From contig NZ_CP044532.1 of NCBI RefSeq assembly GCF_026427775.1, forward strand, positions 1,364,001 through 1,428,000: 64,000 nucleotides of DNA. Direction: 5' to 3'. Every line of letters begins with the position of its first letter. Position 1 is the first letter of the stretch. Shown piece after piece: positions 7,483-17,425 of this stretch. A program made the translations under genes and the position numbers. The notes beneath the pieces are model-generated. The model ran no database searches. It had not been told where the DNA came from and saw only the letters and a list, made by a program, of their open reading frames with translations. The DNA comes from Arthrobacter sp. CDRTa11 (GTDB lineage: Bacteria > Actinomycetota > Actinomycetes > Actinomycetales > Micrococcaceae).

Positions 7483-8301
7483 TTGACTCCTCGCACCATC
7501 GTGATCACCGGCGCCAGCGACGGGATCGGCGCAGCAGCCGCAAGGTCGCTGGCGGAGGCAGGGGAGCGGGTTGTCGTCGTCGGCCGTTCCGCTGAAAAGA
7601 CGCGTTCCGTCGCCAAAGAGCTCAACGCTGACTACTTCGTCACGGACTTCGCCGACCTGGCGCAGGTCCGCACCCTCGCTGCCCAGCTCAGGGAAAACTA
7701 CCCGCGGATCGACGTCCTGGCCAACAACGCCGGCGGCATCATGGGCAAGCGCACCCTCACCGTGGACGGGCACGAATCCACCTTCCAGATCAACCACCTG
7801 GCCCCCTTCCTGCTTACCACCGGACTGATGGACGTGCTGGCCGCCAGCAACGCCAAGGTCATCAACACCTCCAGCGCCGCGAACGGCTTCGGCAAACTGG
7901 ATCTCTTTGACCTCACCTCGGAGCACGGCTACTCCACCCACCGCGCCTACGGCACCGGAAAACTGGCCAACATCCTGTTCACAAGCGAACTGCACCGCCG
8001 TTTCGGCGATCAGGGAATCACGACGGCGGCATTCCACCCGGGCGTGGTCCGCACCAACTTCGCGGCCGAGTCCAGCAGCCCCTGGCGGCACGCCTACAAG
8101 ACGCTCCTGAACAGGTTCATGCTCTCGCCGGAGCAGGGTGCGGACACCCTGCTTTGGCTCATTAACGGCACCCCGGGGACTGACTGGATCTCCGGTGCCT
8201 ACTACTACAAGCGCGCCCTGGCCAAGGCCAACGCCCAGGCCTACGATGCCGATCTGGCCCGCGAGTTCTGGGACCGGAGTGCGGAGTTGGTTACGGCCTG
8301 A
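7483..8301 (+). CDS. Short-chain dehydrogenase/reductase
   Basis: NAD(P)-dependent oxidoreductase of 272 residues, resembling the retinol-dehydrogenase/WWOX-like branch. The Rossmann motif TGASDGIG is near residues 10-17, followed by NNAGG, the catalytic Ser in INTSSAAN and YGTGK (YxxxK). The TTG start at 7483 is chosen: AAAGGA lies 6 nt upstream and the protein begins just before the nucleotide-binding strand; the frame is open upstream but overlaps the previous gene. Substrate unknown. C-terminal residues GAYYYKRALAKANAQAYD are typical of this branch. Confidence 0.92.
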   Translation: MTPRTIVITGASDGIGAAAARSLAEAGERVVVVGRSAEKTRSVAKELNADYFVTDFADLAQVRTLAAQLRENYPRIDVLANNAGGIMGKRTLTVDGHESTFQINHLAPFLLTTGLMDVLAASNAKVINTSSAANGFGKLDLFDLTSEHGYSTHRAYGTGKLANILFTSELHRRFGDQGITTAAFHPGVVRTNFAAESSSPWRHAYKTLLNRFMLSPEQGADTLLWLINGTPGTDWISGAYYYKRALAKANAQAYDADLAREFWDRSAELVTA

Positions 8302-8358
8302 ACACAATCTTCCAGCAGCCTTGGACGGCCACCGAGTAGGTCCTACCCTTGAGATCGT

Positions 8359-8368
8359 AAGCATGCTT
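8359..8368. promoter_or_regulatory. AAGCATGCTT palindrome upstream of lipoprotein gene
   Basis: Perfect 10-bp palindrome ending 24 nt before the lipoprotein start. The same core, within a 12-bp TAAGCATGCTTA, lies upstream of the PRC-barrel stress gene at 21865. A GTAGG-T-CCTAC repeat (8336-8346) is just upstream here. Confidence 0.4.
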
Positions 8369-8391
8369 TCTATTGGTGAGGGGTGGTTTTC

Positions 8392-9258
8392 ATGCGCAAG
8401 TCCTCGGTCATCGGGCTGGCAGCAGCAAGTGTCCTGGCATTGGCATCATGCACCGGGGGAGGTGCGGGGCAGGGGCCCTCACCCACTGCCACCACCACCG
8501 GAAATTCGCAGGCCAAGGCCTATACCGAAGACGAACTGCGCGACCTGATTTCCGGAATGAAGGATGCCGAGGGCAACGAACTGAAGCTCTATTCCAAGGA
8601 GCAGGTTGACCAGGGCGGCACTATTGCCGAGAAGCTGATGACTACGGCGACGGTGGAGCCCGAGGACTGCAAGTCGATCGCCACAGCAGGGCTCCTGGAT
8701 GAGGTGGAGAACGGCGATGTTGCCGTTGCCGTCTCCGAGAGTGCCATGCCGCGGACGCTGTCCGCACAATCCAGCAGCAGTGGGCCGGCCGGCGTCGAGC
8801 TGCTCCGCGAGGTGAAGGGCAAACTGGGCCAGTGCTCCGACTTCACCATCGAGGTTCTGGGGCAACGCCACGAGGTGTCCAGCGAAAGCCTGGAGGCTAA
8901 GACCAATGGCGAGGAGACCTTTGCCACCGTGAGCACGCGGAATGGTGACACCGGGGAAATGCTCATGCAGGTTTCCGCGGCCGAGGGGCGCTTGCTGGTG
9001 GTTGCTACCAAGACAGGAGCTGACCTGAGGGATCCCGACCGGGAGGAACTCGAGGGCCTGGTGAATGAAGTCCTGGCCAAGGCCGGCGGCGACGGGACGG
9101 CCACGGCGTCGCCCACGAGGACACCGACGCGGACGGCGAGCCCAACAACAACCACCACGGCCTCGCCCACGGCTACCGTTACTGTGTCGCCTACGGAGAC
9201 GGAGGGGAACACCAGCCCGTCTCCATCGCTGCCAGCGAGCCCCACGGCTACGCGCTAG
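8392..9258 (+). CDS. Secreted lipoprotein with Thr/Ser/Pro-rich tail
   Basis: 288 residues. A lipoprotein signal (MRKSSVIGLAAASVLALASC) ends in the lipobox LASC, so Cys20 should be lipidated and the protein anchored outside the membrane. A low-complexity linker and a roughly 190-residue globular domain follow, and then a tail of TASPT/TPTRT-type repeats of about 55 residues that probably spans the cell wall or is glycosylated. The domain is not recognised, though it has the layout of actinobacterial extracytoplasmic sensor lipoproteins. ATG 8392 has GGTGAGGGG upstream; a GTG three codons earlier is less well spaced. Confidence 0.82.
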   Translation: MRKSSVIGLAAASVLALASCTGGGAGQGPSPTATTTGNSQAKAYTEDELRDLISGMKDAEGNELKLYSKEQVDQGGTIAEKLMTTATVEPEDCKSIATAGLLDEVENGDVAVAVSESAMPRTLSAQSSSSGPAGVELLREVKGKLGQCSDFTIEVLGQRHEVSSESLEAKTNGEETFATVSTRNGDTGEMLMQVSAAEGRLLVVATKTGADLRDPDREELEGLVNEVLAKAGGDGTATASPTRTPTRTASPTTTTTASPTATVTVSPTETEGNTSPSPSLPASPTATR

Positions 9259-9297
9259 GAAACTCCTCGCCAGGTTTGGTGGACTGTTGGCTGCAGG

Positions 9298-9849
9298 CTA
9301 TTCGCCCAGCAGCCCGTAGGTGCTGATGACATTGCCTTTGCTGGTCCGGTACTGGTCCTGCAGGCTGAGCCGGGTGATGGGGTCGTCGGTCTCGAACAGA
9401 CGGCGGCCCCTGCCGGCCACCACAGGATGGGTCATCAGGGTCAGGGAGTCCAGCAGCCCGGCGAACAGGAGCTGGCGCACCACGGAAATGCTGCCGCAGA
9501 CGGCGATCTCGCCGCCGTCGCGTTCTTTCAGCCCGCCCACAAATTCCTCCAGCGAACCCTCAATGAGGTGCGAGTTCTCCCACTCCAGCGGTTCGGTCAG
9601 GCTGCGTGAGGCGACGTGCTTCTCCACGGGGTTGATGAAACCGGCGAAGTCCTCGTCCACCGATGCCGTGGGCCAGTAACCGGCCCACTCCTGGTAGCTG
9701 ACCCGGCCCAGCACCACCGTGTCCACACTCTTGATCATGCGGTCCAGCCCCATGCCCAGCTCGTCGTCGAAGCTGTCGAACTGCCAAAGATTGGGGTCTG
9801 ACACCACTCCATCCACGGAGTGGAACAGGCCGGCGGTAACTTTGCGCAT
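9298..9849 (-). CDS. Dihydrofolate reductase-like (RibD C-terminal) protein
   Basis: 183-residue protein of the RibD_C/DHFR-like superfamily, probably NADPH-binding. Recognisable parts are GLFHSVDGVVSDP at the start, VVLGRVSYQEW around residue 46, GEIAVCGSISVVRQLL around 113 and VAGRGRRLF. It is stand-alone, without the RibD deaminase domain or other riboflavin genes nearby, so it is not a riboflavin enzyme by context. Such small reductases are common in Arthrobacter and mostly uncharacterised. It converges with the lipoprotein gene. Confidence 0.87.
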   Translation of the reverse strand: MRKVTAGLFHSVDGVVSDPNLWQFDSFDDELGMGLDRMIKSVDTVVLGRVSYQEWAGYWPTASVDEDFAGFINPVEKHVASRSLTEPLEWENSHLIEGSLEEFVGGLKERDGGEIAVCGSISVVRQLLFAGLLDSLTLMTHPVVAGRGRRLFETDDPITRLSLQDQYRTSKGNVISTYGLLGE

Positions 9850-10222
9850 AAGGACCTCTAAGATGATGCCAACGGTTGCTGCGGGCCGGCGGATACCGGC
9901 GGACAGGTCCCACGGTATTAGGCCGACGGACGATGGGGAAGACTTGGTTCTTCTTCAGCCGCCCTTCGGAAATGCGTAACTCTTGTGGGTCCGCGCGCGC
10001 GTGGCCTGCGCAAATCCGGGCTCGAAGCCTTCCCTGAGACCAAAAGTTACGCATTCCCGGCGCACTTGCAGGGTAAGTATTGAGCAAGCCCCAGCCAGCG
10101 AAAGTTCCCGCCGTAGTTAGGTTGGTCACGCGCGCCTGCGTGTTGCACGATTCCTGGCATCGCCAGCCGCATACTGGTCATGAGCGGCCACTCGCCGGCC
10201 CCGGACAGACAGGAGGAAGTGC
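9850..10222. other. Intergenic region with an imperfect palindrome
   Basis: No gene seen in these 373 nt. They contain an inverted repeat: AATGCGTAACT (9971-9981) is the exact reverse complement of AGTTACGCATT (10045-10055), separated by a GC-rich loop with an alternating CGCGCGCG run. It may be a further member of a palindromic repeat class or a cruciform-forming regulatory site between the two divergent genes. Confidence 0.5.
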
Positions 10223-10699
10223 ATGGAAACCTTGAAGAAAATCGTGAGCAACCAGTATTTCCCCGCAGCCGTCGTCCTGACGGCTGTGGTGCTTTTCTGG
10301 GCCGTGGGCATGCTGGGCGGCCTGTCCATGCTCAACGACAAGAACGCGCCGATGGCCACCCTCACGTGGATGCTGTTCGTCTACATGGCAGCAGCCCTCA
10401 CGCCGATCGCCGGGATCATGGCTGCCATGGACCTGGTCCGCCGCTACAGGCTGAACCGCCAGATGCGTCGGACTCAGTTCACCGAAGCGGAGAAGGCTGA
10501 GTGGGAGCTGACGGAGGCCGTGCAGGCCGAGTTCGAGCAGACCGAGGCGGAGCAGGCCGAGTTCGAGCAGGCGGAGGACCAGCCCGCTGAGAACCAGCAG
10601 CAGCCTGAGGTCCAGCATCCGAAGGTCCAGCAGGCACCGGCCCAGCATCAAGAAACCCCGTCAGCGCACAAAAGGCCCGGCTGGAAACAGGCCGCCTGA
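10223..10699 (+). CDS. Small membrane protein with Glu/Gln-rich repeat tail
   Basis: 158 residues: two transmembrane helices (FPAAVVLTAVVLFWAVGM and WMLFVYMAAALTPIAGIM) in the first 75, then an acidic, Gln-rich cytoplasmic tail carrying repeats of the type EAEQAEFEQ and a PEVQHPKVQQAP stretch. The DNA behind the tail has an imperfect tandem repeat around 10528-10571. The ATG at 10223 follows GGAGGAAG. No family recognised; the tail looks like a charged low-complexity linker or coiled coil. Confidence 0.75.
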   Translation: METLKKIVSNQYFPAAVVLTAVVLFWAVGMLGGLSMLNDKNAPMATLTWMLFVYMAAALTPIAGIMAAMDLVRRYRLNRQMRRTQFTEAEKAEWELTEAVQAEFEQTEAEQAEFEQAEDQPAENQQQPEVQHPKVQQAPAQHQETPSAHKRPGWKQAA

Positions 10700-10715
10700 G
10701 CGCCGCGGCTGAACG

Positions 10716-11624
10716 TTACAGCGCCAGTTCCACCCGGTTCCGCCCGGCGGCCTTGGCAGCGTAAAGCGCCGAGTCAGCCTCGCCCAGCAACTGCTCGGCG
10801 TCCACTCTGTGCTCTGCGCTGAAGGCGGCAATCCCCGCGCTGAGCGTCAGCAGCCCCGCCGGATCGCCCTCGTGGGGGATCGCCAATTCCCGAACGCTGT
10901 GGAGCGCCCGCTCCATCACTTCCCGGGCGCCCAGCTGCGTCTGGTTCGGCAGGACCATCAGGAACTCTTCGCCGCCGAACCGGTACACGCCGTCGCTTTT
11001 CCTGGCCTGGCTCACCAGCGCGGCAGCCACTGCCCGCAAAGCGAGGTCGCCCGCCTGGTGGCCATAGATGTCGTTGTAGCTCTTGAAGTTGTCCACATCG
11101 CACATGGCTACCGAGTACACCTCCGCGTACCGCTGGCTGCGTGCGTGCAGCTGCTCCAGGTCCTCGGACAGCTTCAGCCGGTTGTGCAGACCGGTGAGCG
11201 GATCGGTGCGCGCTTCCTGCGAGAGCACCTTCCGGTAATGGGCCAGATCGGCATGGAGGGTGGTGACCCGCAGCGCCACCAGCAGGCGGGCATGCAGCAC
11301 AAACGGATCCAGGGGCTTGGTGACGTAGTCGTCAGCGCCGGCTTCAAGCCCTGCCAGTACGTCATCCCGGGATCCCTGGGAGGTCAGCATCACGATGTAG
11401 GTGTAGAGATCGGCCTCGCGTGCCCGGATGGCCCGGCACAGCGCCAGGCCATCCATTCCGGGCATCATCCAGTCGGTGACCACAACGTCCGGCTGGTGCT
11501 GCAGGTAGAGCTTCCACGCCTCATCGCCGTCCGCCGCTGCAAGGCAGTCATGTCCGGAACGCTCGACGGCGGCCCTGGCCACCATGAGTGAGCCAGGATC
11601 GTCATCAGCTACCAGGACCTTCAA
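10716..11624 (-). CDS. Response regulator with GGDEF diguanylate cyclase output
   Basis: 302 residues. The receiver domain (1-120) has the acidic pocket DDD at 7-9, the phospho-acceptor Asp51 in VVTDWMMPGMDG and the conserved Lys in YVTKPLD. The GGDEF domain (about 140-300) has FGGEEF as the active site (the functional GGEEF variant) and RKSD exactly five residues before it, a match to the inhibitory I-site RxxD. It should make c-di-GMP when phosphorylated and be product-inhibited. Its start overlaps the end of the hybrid kinase gene by 4 nt, so translation is coupled and the kinase is the likely phosphate donor. Confidence 0.94.
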   Translation of the reverse strand: MKVLVADDDPGSLMVARAAVERSGHDCLAAADGDEAWKLYLQHQPDVVVTDWMMPGMDGLALCRAIRAREADLYTYIVMLTSQGSRDDVLAGLEAGADDYVTKPLDPFVLHARLLVALRVTTLHADLAHYRKVLSQEARTDPLTGLHNRLKLSEDLEQLHARSQRYAEVYSVAMCDVDNFKSYNDIYGHQAGDLALRAVAAALVSQARKSDGVYRFGGEEFLMVLPNQTQLGAREVMERALHSVRELAIPHEGDPAGLLTLSAGIAAFSAEHRVDAEQLLGEADSALYAAKAAGRNRVELAL

Positions 11625-14600
11625 TGCGTCACCACCAGGGCTTCGTCCAGGGCGGCGCCCACCAGGACCAGTTCCCGTTCCAGCCGCCTGATCAGCTGCA
11701 CCCCGCCGTCGTGGTTTCCGCTTCGTCCCATTCCTTCCAGCTCCTGGCAGAGATCCGCGACGGCGGTGGCACCGATGTTGGCGGCTGCCCCTTTGAGCGT
11801 GTGGGCAGCCAGCTGCAAAGCAGGCCCGCCGCCGTCGTCCACCGCCTGCTTTAGGGCCGCGAGCCGCGCCGGAACATCCCGCTGGAACGCCTCCGCGGCG
11901 GCGGGCAGCAGGCCCAGTCCGTCTGCGGGGCCCAGCTCCCTCAGGACGGCGAGACGTTCCGGATCCACCGACGGCGGCCGCTCGACGTCGTTCCCCGGTT
12001 CCGGGATCCAGCGGGCCAGCGTCGCCTCCAGCTCAGCGGCCACCACCGGCTTGGAGAGGTAATCGTCCATGCCCGCAGCCAAGCACCGTTCGCGGTCGCC
12101 GTCGAGTGCTCCGGCTGTCATGGCGATAATGGGAAGGCGGCTGTGCTTTCCGCTGCTGCCGCGGATGATCCGGGTGGCCTCGAAGCCGTCCATCACCGGC
12201 ATATGGCAATCCATCAGGACAGCCGAATAGTTGGTGGAGGCAGTGGCGGCCACGGCCTCGGCGCCGTCGGCCACCACGTCCACGTCATATCCGAACCGGA
12301 TGACAGTAGCCCGGGCCACCAGCTGGTTTACCTCGTTGTCCTCCACTACCAGGATGCGGCCGCGGGACGGCCCCGCGGGAGCCTCTTGAGCAGCAGCCGC
12401 TGCACGAGGTTCAGCTGCGGGTGCGGGTGTCATTTCCCGGGCAGACATCAGCCGGACCAGCCGGTTGTAGAACTCGGAACTGCGTACAGGCTTCATCAGC
12501 CATTCACGGACTCCGGCGTCCGCCACTTCCTCCGCATCCACCTGCATGGTGGAAGTCAGCAAGATCATTTCAAGCCTGGCTAACAGGGGGTCGGCCGTGA
12601 TCTGGCGTGCAAGCTCAAGGCCGTCCATTTCCGGCATGCAAAGGTCAAGCACGGCGATGTCGAACGGCTCCCCGGCGGAGGCCGCCTCCCGGGCCCGGGC
12701 CAGCGCGGACTGCGCATCCGGCACCGCTTCCGGTTCCAGGCGCCAGCCGCGCAGCTGTGATTCCAGCACCAGCCTGTTGGTGGCGTTGTCATCCACTACC
12801 AGCACCTTCAGCCCCTTAAGGAAGCCGGAGGGCGGGACTGGAGCACTGGAGCCTGGTGCCACCGGCAGCGGGATGCGGAACCAGAACGTGCTGCCTTCCT
12901 GCAGTTGGCTCTTGAGCCCAATCTCTCCGCCCATGGCTTCGGTCAGGCGGCTGCAGATAGCCAGCCCCAGCCCCGTGCCACCGTAGCGCCGGGTGGTGGA
13001 GGCATCTGCCTGCGAAAACGATTCGAAGAGCCGTGTGTGGTCCGCCGGATCAATGCCGATGCCGGTATCCCGGACGTCGAAGCGCACCATTGCCGTGTTG
13101 TCCTCCTGGATCTCCGAGCGTACCCGGATGGACACCTCGCCGGTCGCCGTGAACTTCACCGCGTTGGAGGCCAGGTTCAGGAGGATTTGGCGGATCCGGC
13201 CGGAATCGCCGGAGAGGAGTGCCGGAACGTCCGGATCGCAGTAGGCAATAAGCTCCAGCTGCTTCGCCTGCGCAGTCTCGGCCAACAGCCCTGCCACTTC
13301 TTCCACCAGGATCCGCGGATCAAAGGGCCGCACATCCAGGTCCACCTTGCCGGCTTCCAGCTTGGAGAAATCCAGGATGTCATTGATGAGCGCAAGGAGT
13401 GCCTCACCGGCGCCCTTGACCCCCTGGGCGTACTGCCGCTGCGTTTCATCCAGGGGAGTTTCCAAAAGCAGGGCCGTCAGCCCCACCACCCCGTTCATCG
13501 GCGTGCGGATCTCGTGGCTCATGGTTGCCAGGAATTCGGACTTCAGCCGGCTGGATTCCAGGGCTGCCTCCTGTGCAGCCTGAAGCTCCCGTTCAGCCGC
13601 CCGGCGCTGGGTGATATCGCGGGCGATAGTGGCCACACCGTGCAGCTCTCCGTTTTCACGGATCGGGGAGACGGTCAGGGACACCGGAATGACGGTTCCG
13701 TCTTTCCTCAAGTGCTCGGTTTCGTAGCTCATGGCGTCCTTGCCGTCATAGAGCCGCGCGAAGGCCTCCAGGTCCCGTTCCTTGTTTTCAGGTGTCAGGA
13801 GGAAGGTAGCGTCACGGCCGATCACCTCGTCCGCCATATAGCCGTACTGCTTTTCCGCGCCGGGGTTCCAGCTGGTGACGATGCCTTCGCTGGTGGTCCC
13901 CAGGATGGCGTCTGTGGAGGAGTTGACGATTGCTGCCAGTCCCTCCAGCTCATGGGTACGTGCGGTAACCTCTTGCTCCAGGCCGGTAGTCAGCCTGATG
14001 TTCTCGATAATGATCAGCACCTGCCGGACCACCACGGCTACCAGCGTTATCCTGGCCACCACCAGCAGGAAAGTATCAACATCCTGAATGTGCGGGGCAG
14101 CAAACATCACCAGTGCGATCAGGAGCGGGGCGTAGGGGAGGAGCTCCAGGGCCAGCGCGTACGACCTACGGTCCGGGGCCGGATTCTCACTAAAAGGAAC
14201 CAAGGGTGCCAGGGCAATCAGGAGGAAGGCGGAGATCCATCCGATGGCCAGCGGCGAGCCGGTGACCCCTGTGACCCCTTCAAACGTGAGCCGGACGTAG
14301 ATGCTGTCCGTCACGGTCAGTACCAGGAGGCCGCCGCCAAAACACAGCCAGGGGAGCCGCTCGCCGGGCTGCCGGCGCATGACCAGCACCAGCACCAGGG
14401 ACGTGATGACCACGTCTACAACCGGATATCCCAGTCCCGTCAACCGGGTCAGAAGGTCTGCATATTCGGTGCTGAACACTGGCCCCAGCGCCGTGTGCCA
14501 GCTGACCACCAGCACTGATCCGGCGATAACGACGGCGTCCAGGACAGTCCTGAGCAGGGCCACCCTGCTGCCGCTGCGCCGCTTGAAGGCAAAGAGTGCG

Positions 14601-14980
14601 GCGGCGGCCGGGATTGAGTACCCCAGGAAGCCAGCATCAGCCAGGGAAGGAAAGGGGTAGACATGGTTGTAGGCAAGGCCGTAGTACGTCCACAGCGCCA
14701 TGCCTGCTGCCCAAATAAACGCGGCCAGGGCCATGAAACCCCAAGCACGGGCGTTGGGTCCACCCCTCAGCGAGGCGCGTCCACAGCTGGCACCGGCCAG
14801 TAGCGCTGCCAGCATTATGGCGAAATCGCCGGCCACCAGAGCCGTTGTTGTGCCGCTGTTGGCGGTGAAAAACAGTCCAAGCGCGGCAACCACCACAACA
14901 GCCAGCAAGATCAGCCGCCCCAGCGGGACCTTGCTGCTGTCGACGGCGGGCCGCTGCTCGACGAGACCAGTCTGAGACAC
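11621..14980 (-). CDS. Hybrid sensor histidine kinase, membrane-PAS-HisKA-HATPase-REC-REC-HPt
   Basis: 1119 residues. The N-terminal ~320 residues hold about ten transmembrane helices (a MASE-like sensor), followed by a short coiled coil, PAS (about 345-465), HisKA with [11 protein letters not shown], HATPase with NAVKFT, DTGIGID and GGTGLGLAI, two receivers ([11 protein letters not shown] and [11 protein letters not shown], both with Lys in MKP/SKP) and a C-terminal HPt with [11 protein letters not shown]. This is a complete four-step phosphorelay in one chain. The coupled downstream receiver-GGDEF protein is the likely final acceptor, linking an unknown membrane signal to c-di-GMP. All key residues look intact. 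Confidence 0.95.
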   Translation of the reverse strand: MSQTGLVEQRPAVDSSKVPLGRLILLAVVVVAALGLFFTANSGTTTALVAGDFAIMLAALLAGASCGRASLRGGPNARAWGFMALAAFIWAAGMALWTYYGLAYNHVYPFPSLADAGFLGYSIPAAAALFAFKRRSGSRVALLRTVLDAVVIAGSVLVVSWHTALGPVFSTEYADLLTRLTGLGYPVVDVVITSLVLVLVMRRQPGERLPWLCFGGGLLVLTVTDSIYVRLTFEGVTGVTGSPLAIGWISAFLLIALAPLVPFSENPAPDRRSYALALELLPYAPLLIALVMFAAPHIQDVDTFLLVVARITLVAVVVRQVLIIIENIRLTTGLEQEVTARTHELEGLAAIVNSSTDAILGTTSEGIVTSWNPGAEKQYGYMADEVIGRDATFLLTPENKERDLEAFARLYDGKDAMSYETEHLRKDGTVIPVSLTVSPIRENGELHGVATIARDITQRRAAERELQAAQEAALESSRLKSEFLATMSHEIRTPMNGVVGLTALLLETPLDETQRQYAQGVKGAGEALLALINDILDFSKLEAGKVDLDVRPFDPRILVEEVAGLLAETAQAKQLELIAYCDPDVPALLSGDSGRIRQILLNLASNAVKFTATGEVSIRVRSEIQEDNTAMVRFDVRDTGIGIDPADHTRLFESFSQADASTTRRYGGTGLGLAICSRLTEAMGGEIGLKSQLQEGSTFWFRIPLPVAPGSSAPVPPSGFLKGLKVLVVDDNATNRLVLESQLRGWRLEPEAVPDAQSALARAREAASAGEPFDIAVLDLCMPEMDGLELARQITADPLLARLEMILLTSTMQVDAEEVADAGVREWLMKPVRSSEFYNRLVRLMSAREMTPAPAAEPRAAAAAQEAPAGPSRGRILVVEDNEVNQLVARATVIRFGYDVDVVADGAEAVAATASTNYSAVLMDCHMPVMDGFEATRIIRGSSGKHSRLPIIAMTAGALDGDRERCLAAGMDDYLSKPVVAAELEATLARWIPEPGNDVERPPSVDPERLAVLRELGPADGLGLLPAAAEAFQRDVPARLAALKQAVDDGGGPALQLAAHTLKGAAANIGATAVADLCQELEGMGRSGNHDGGVQLIRRLERELVLVGAALDEALVVTH

Positions 14981-15119
14981 GCGGATCCCTCCCCATAGGT
15001 GCGCCGTCCACCTGACCCCGCTTATTGCTTGCTTAAGCAGGGTCCGGCGTCACCTGAGACCGAGGTGTAGACGCAAGGCTATGATATCCCTCACATCTCA
15101 AGAGGGCTGGCGTTCCGGA

Positions 15120-17246
15120 CTACCGGTTTCTCAGAGCCTCGAGCGCTTCCTTTGCATGCCGCAGTGCCATGTCCAGCCGTTCACCCGGCTCCGGGTGGGA
15201 GAACAGGTAACCCTGCAGGGAATCGCAATCCAGCGCGATCAGGTAGTCCGCTTGCTGGGGCGTCTCGATACCTTCTGCGGTGACCGTCAAGCCAAGGCTG
15301 TGAGCCATGTTGATCATTGAGCTGAGGATAGGCAGGCGCTCGGCCCCCGATCGGATCATGGACACAAAAGTCTTGTCGATCTTCACGGTATCCACCGGCA
15401 GGTCCTGCAGCCGGCCCAGCGAGGAGTACCCCGTCCCGAAGTCATCCAACGCCACCCGGGCGCCGGCGTCGCGCAGTCTTCCAAGCTGGCCAATCACGTG
15501 CTGGTCGGCGTCGAAAAATACGCTTTCGGTGACCTCCATGACCAGCTGGAAGGCGGCTACATCGCTTGCCTCGGCGAGATCAAGGACACGGTCTGCAAAG
15601 TCCAGTTCCTGCAACTGGACCCCCGAAACGTTCACCGCAAGCGAACGCGACGGATCTTCCCTCAGCCAGGGCGCCAACCGGACCAGGCTCTGCGACAGTA
15701 CCTCCAGCCCGATCTGGTTGATCAGGCCACTCCGCTCCGCCATGGGGATAAAGACGGTCGGCGGGATACGCTCGCCTCCGCGGTCCCACCGGGCCAGCGC
15801 CTCGAACTTGACCACCTGGCCCCTGCGCGGAGACGAGATGGGCTGGAAATCAACGGAAATCTCGCCTCTTGTGAGCGCCGACTGCAGGGCAGCCTGCATG
15901 TCCGTCCGCTGCACCAGTGCCGTCATCATGTCCGGCTGGAACCGCAGGAACCTGTTTTTCCCCGCGCCCTTGGCAGCATACATGGCGATGTCCGCCTCGC
16001 GGAGCAGGCCGGAGGCACCGATTGCTTCCCTTCCGGCGGACGCGACACCCAGGCTCAGGCAAGGACGCAGCATGGTGTCGTGAATCTGCATCGGCACGTT
16101 CAGGCACCGCACGATGCAGGCCGCTGTGGCTTCGACATCCTGGCAGGCGGTCAGCAGCACCACGAACTCATCGCCGCCAAGCCGGGCCACAACATCGGCA
16201 TTGGGGACACAGCCGGTGAGGCGGCGCGCCACCTCCACGAGCATGTCGTCGCCCGCCTGATGGCCCAGGATGTCGTTGACTTCCTTGAAATCGTCAAGGT
16301 CCAGCAGCAGGACATCCACTGACTTGAGCCGCGGCTGGCTTAGCGCTGCCTCCAGGGCGCTATTGAACACCGCCCGGTTGGCGAGGCCTGTCAACGGATC
16401 CTGGAAAGCCATCGCCTTCAGCTGTTCCGCCTGCGCTGCCATTTCCTGCATGGCCCGCTGTGCCTGCTCCTGCGCCTGCCGCCGCGGGGTCACATCCCGG
16501 AAGCTCCAGACCCGGCCTACGATGCGGTCTCCCACTTTCTGCGGACGTGAATACCTCTCGAAGGTCCGGCCGTCCCGGAAGTCCAGCATGTCATTGCTTT
16601 CAGCGGCAGGGTCCTCCTGCAGCTCCGCCACCCGGGCCATAAAGGCTTCCGGGTGAGTGACCTGCGCCAGGATGAGCCGCATGATGGGCTCGGCTGAGTC
16701 ACCGTCCAACAGCTCCGGGGGGATGCCCCACATCTTGAGGAACTGCTCGTTGAGCCCGGCCAGTTTGCCCTCCGAGCTGACCACCAGGATGCCGTCTGCC
16801 GTGGACTCAAGGGTTGCTGTCAACAGCGACATGGCTTTGCGAAGATCCGCGTCGGCCGCTCTCCGATGGGCGGTGCTTCTGACGGAAACCAGGAGCTGGG
16901 TCCCCTCATCGGCCTCAAGAATTGCCCCGGCCATCTCGGCGGAGAAGCTGTAGCCGCTGCTGTGGACGCCGTGCACTTCCCGCGGTGCAATATCTTTCCC
17001 TGGCTGCTCCTGGAGCTGTTGGAATAGCTCGACGAGTTCGCCCTGGGATCCCGCCAGCAGCAGGTGCCGGTGGTCAGTTCCCAGGAGCTCGTCCTGGCTC
17101 AAGCCAAAGAGCCTGGCGGCGGCTTTGTTGGCGAGGCTTATGGTGCCGTCCGGGGCCAAGGCAATAAGTCCGTCAGGGTTGGCGTCCAGGAGGCTGCCGA
17201 AAGTTCTTCCTTCAGGCCTTTCCCTATGACGCACCGATTTCGGCAT
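15120..17246 (-). CDS. PAS-PAS-GGDEF-EAL bifunctional c-di-GMP enzyme
   Basis: 708 residues, cytoplasmic. There are two PAS domains (about 15-130 and 140-260), a GGDEF domain with the canonical LGGDEFVVLL, and an EAL domain with KFEALARW, AVNVSG, MEVTES, LDDFGTGYSSLGRL, KIDKTFV and AEGIET, so all residues expected for phosphodiesterase activity are present. The I-site is missing (PNAD in place of RxxD). It could act in either direction depending on the PAS signal. It lies on the same strand as the hybrid kinase/GGDEF pair, 139 nt upstream, making a local c-di-GMP block. Confidence 0.95.
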   Translation of the reverse strand: MPKSVRHRERPEGRTFGSLLDANPDGLIALAPDGTISLANKAAARLFGLSQDELLGTDHRHLLLAGSQGELVELFQQLQEQPGKDIAPREVHGVHSSGYSFSAEMAGAILEADEGTQLLVSVRSTAHRRAADADLRKAMSLLTATLESTADGILVVSSEGKLAGLNEQFLKMWGIPPELLDGDSAEPIMRLILAQVTHPEAFMARVAELQEDPAAESNDMLDFRDGRTFERYSRPQKVGDRIVGRVWSFRDVTPRRQAQEQAQRAMQEMAAQAEQLKAMAFQDPLTGLANRAVFNSALEAALSQPRLKSVDVLLLDLDDFKEVNDILGHQAGDDMLVEVARRLTGCVPNADVVARLGGDEFVVLLTACQDVEATAACIVRCLNVPMQIHDTMLRPCLSLGVASAGREAIGASGLLREADIAMYAAKGAGKNRFLRFQPDMMTALVQRTDMQAALQSALTRGEISVDFQPISSPRRGQVVKFEALARWDRGGERIPPTVFIPMAERSGLINQIGLEVLSQSLVRLAPWLREDPSRSLAVNVSGVQLQELDFADRVLDLAEASDVAAFQLVMEVTESVFFDADQHVIGQLGRLRDAGARVALDDFGTGYSSLGRLQDLPVDTVKIDKTFVSMIRSGAERLPILSSMINMAHSLGLTVTAEGIETPQQADYLIALDCDSLQGYLFSHPEPGERLDMALRHAKEALEALRNR

Positions 17247-17351
17247 GACGCACCACCCCCACGCACATCATAAAGTGCGCCGAGCCGATAACAAGGGGGA
17301 CGGCAGGAATCGTTTTCCATTCGCCGCCGGAGATCCGGCCGGCAGAGCAAA

Positions 17352-17382
17352 GGCGCCGCCTTCCATTTCTGGAGACGGCGCC
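17352..17382 (-). terminator. Likely terminator downstream of the GlsB-like gene
   Basis: GGCGCCG (17352-17358) pairs with CGGCGCC (17376-17382), with additional TCC/GGA pairing inside. Read on the - strand, the hairpin is followed by TTTGC. It lies 44 nt after the GlsB-like stop codon. Confidence 0.6.
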
Positions 17383-17425
17383 CTCGCTGGTGTTGCGTGT
17401 CAGCTGCTTATTGTCTTTGCGTTGG

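Noticed and set aside
12905..14518. 537-codon frame antisense to the hybrid kinase
   Set aside because: Overlaps a complete multi-domain kinase; no ribosome binding site or family pattern.
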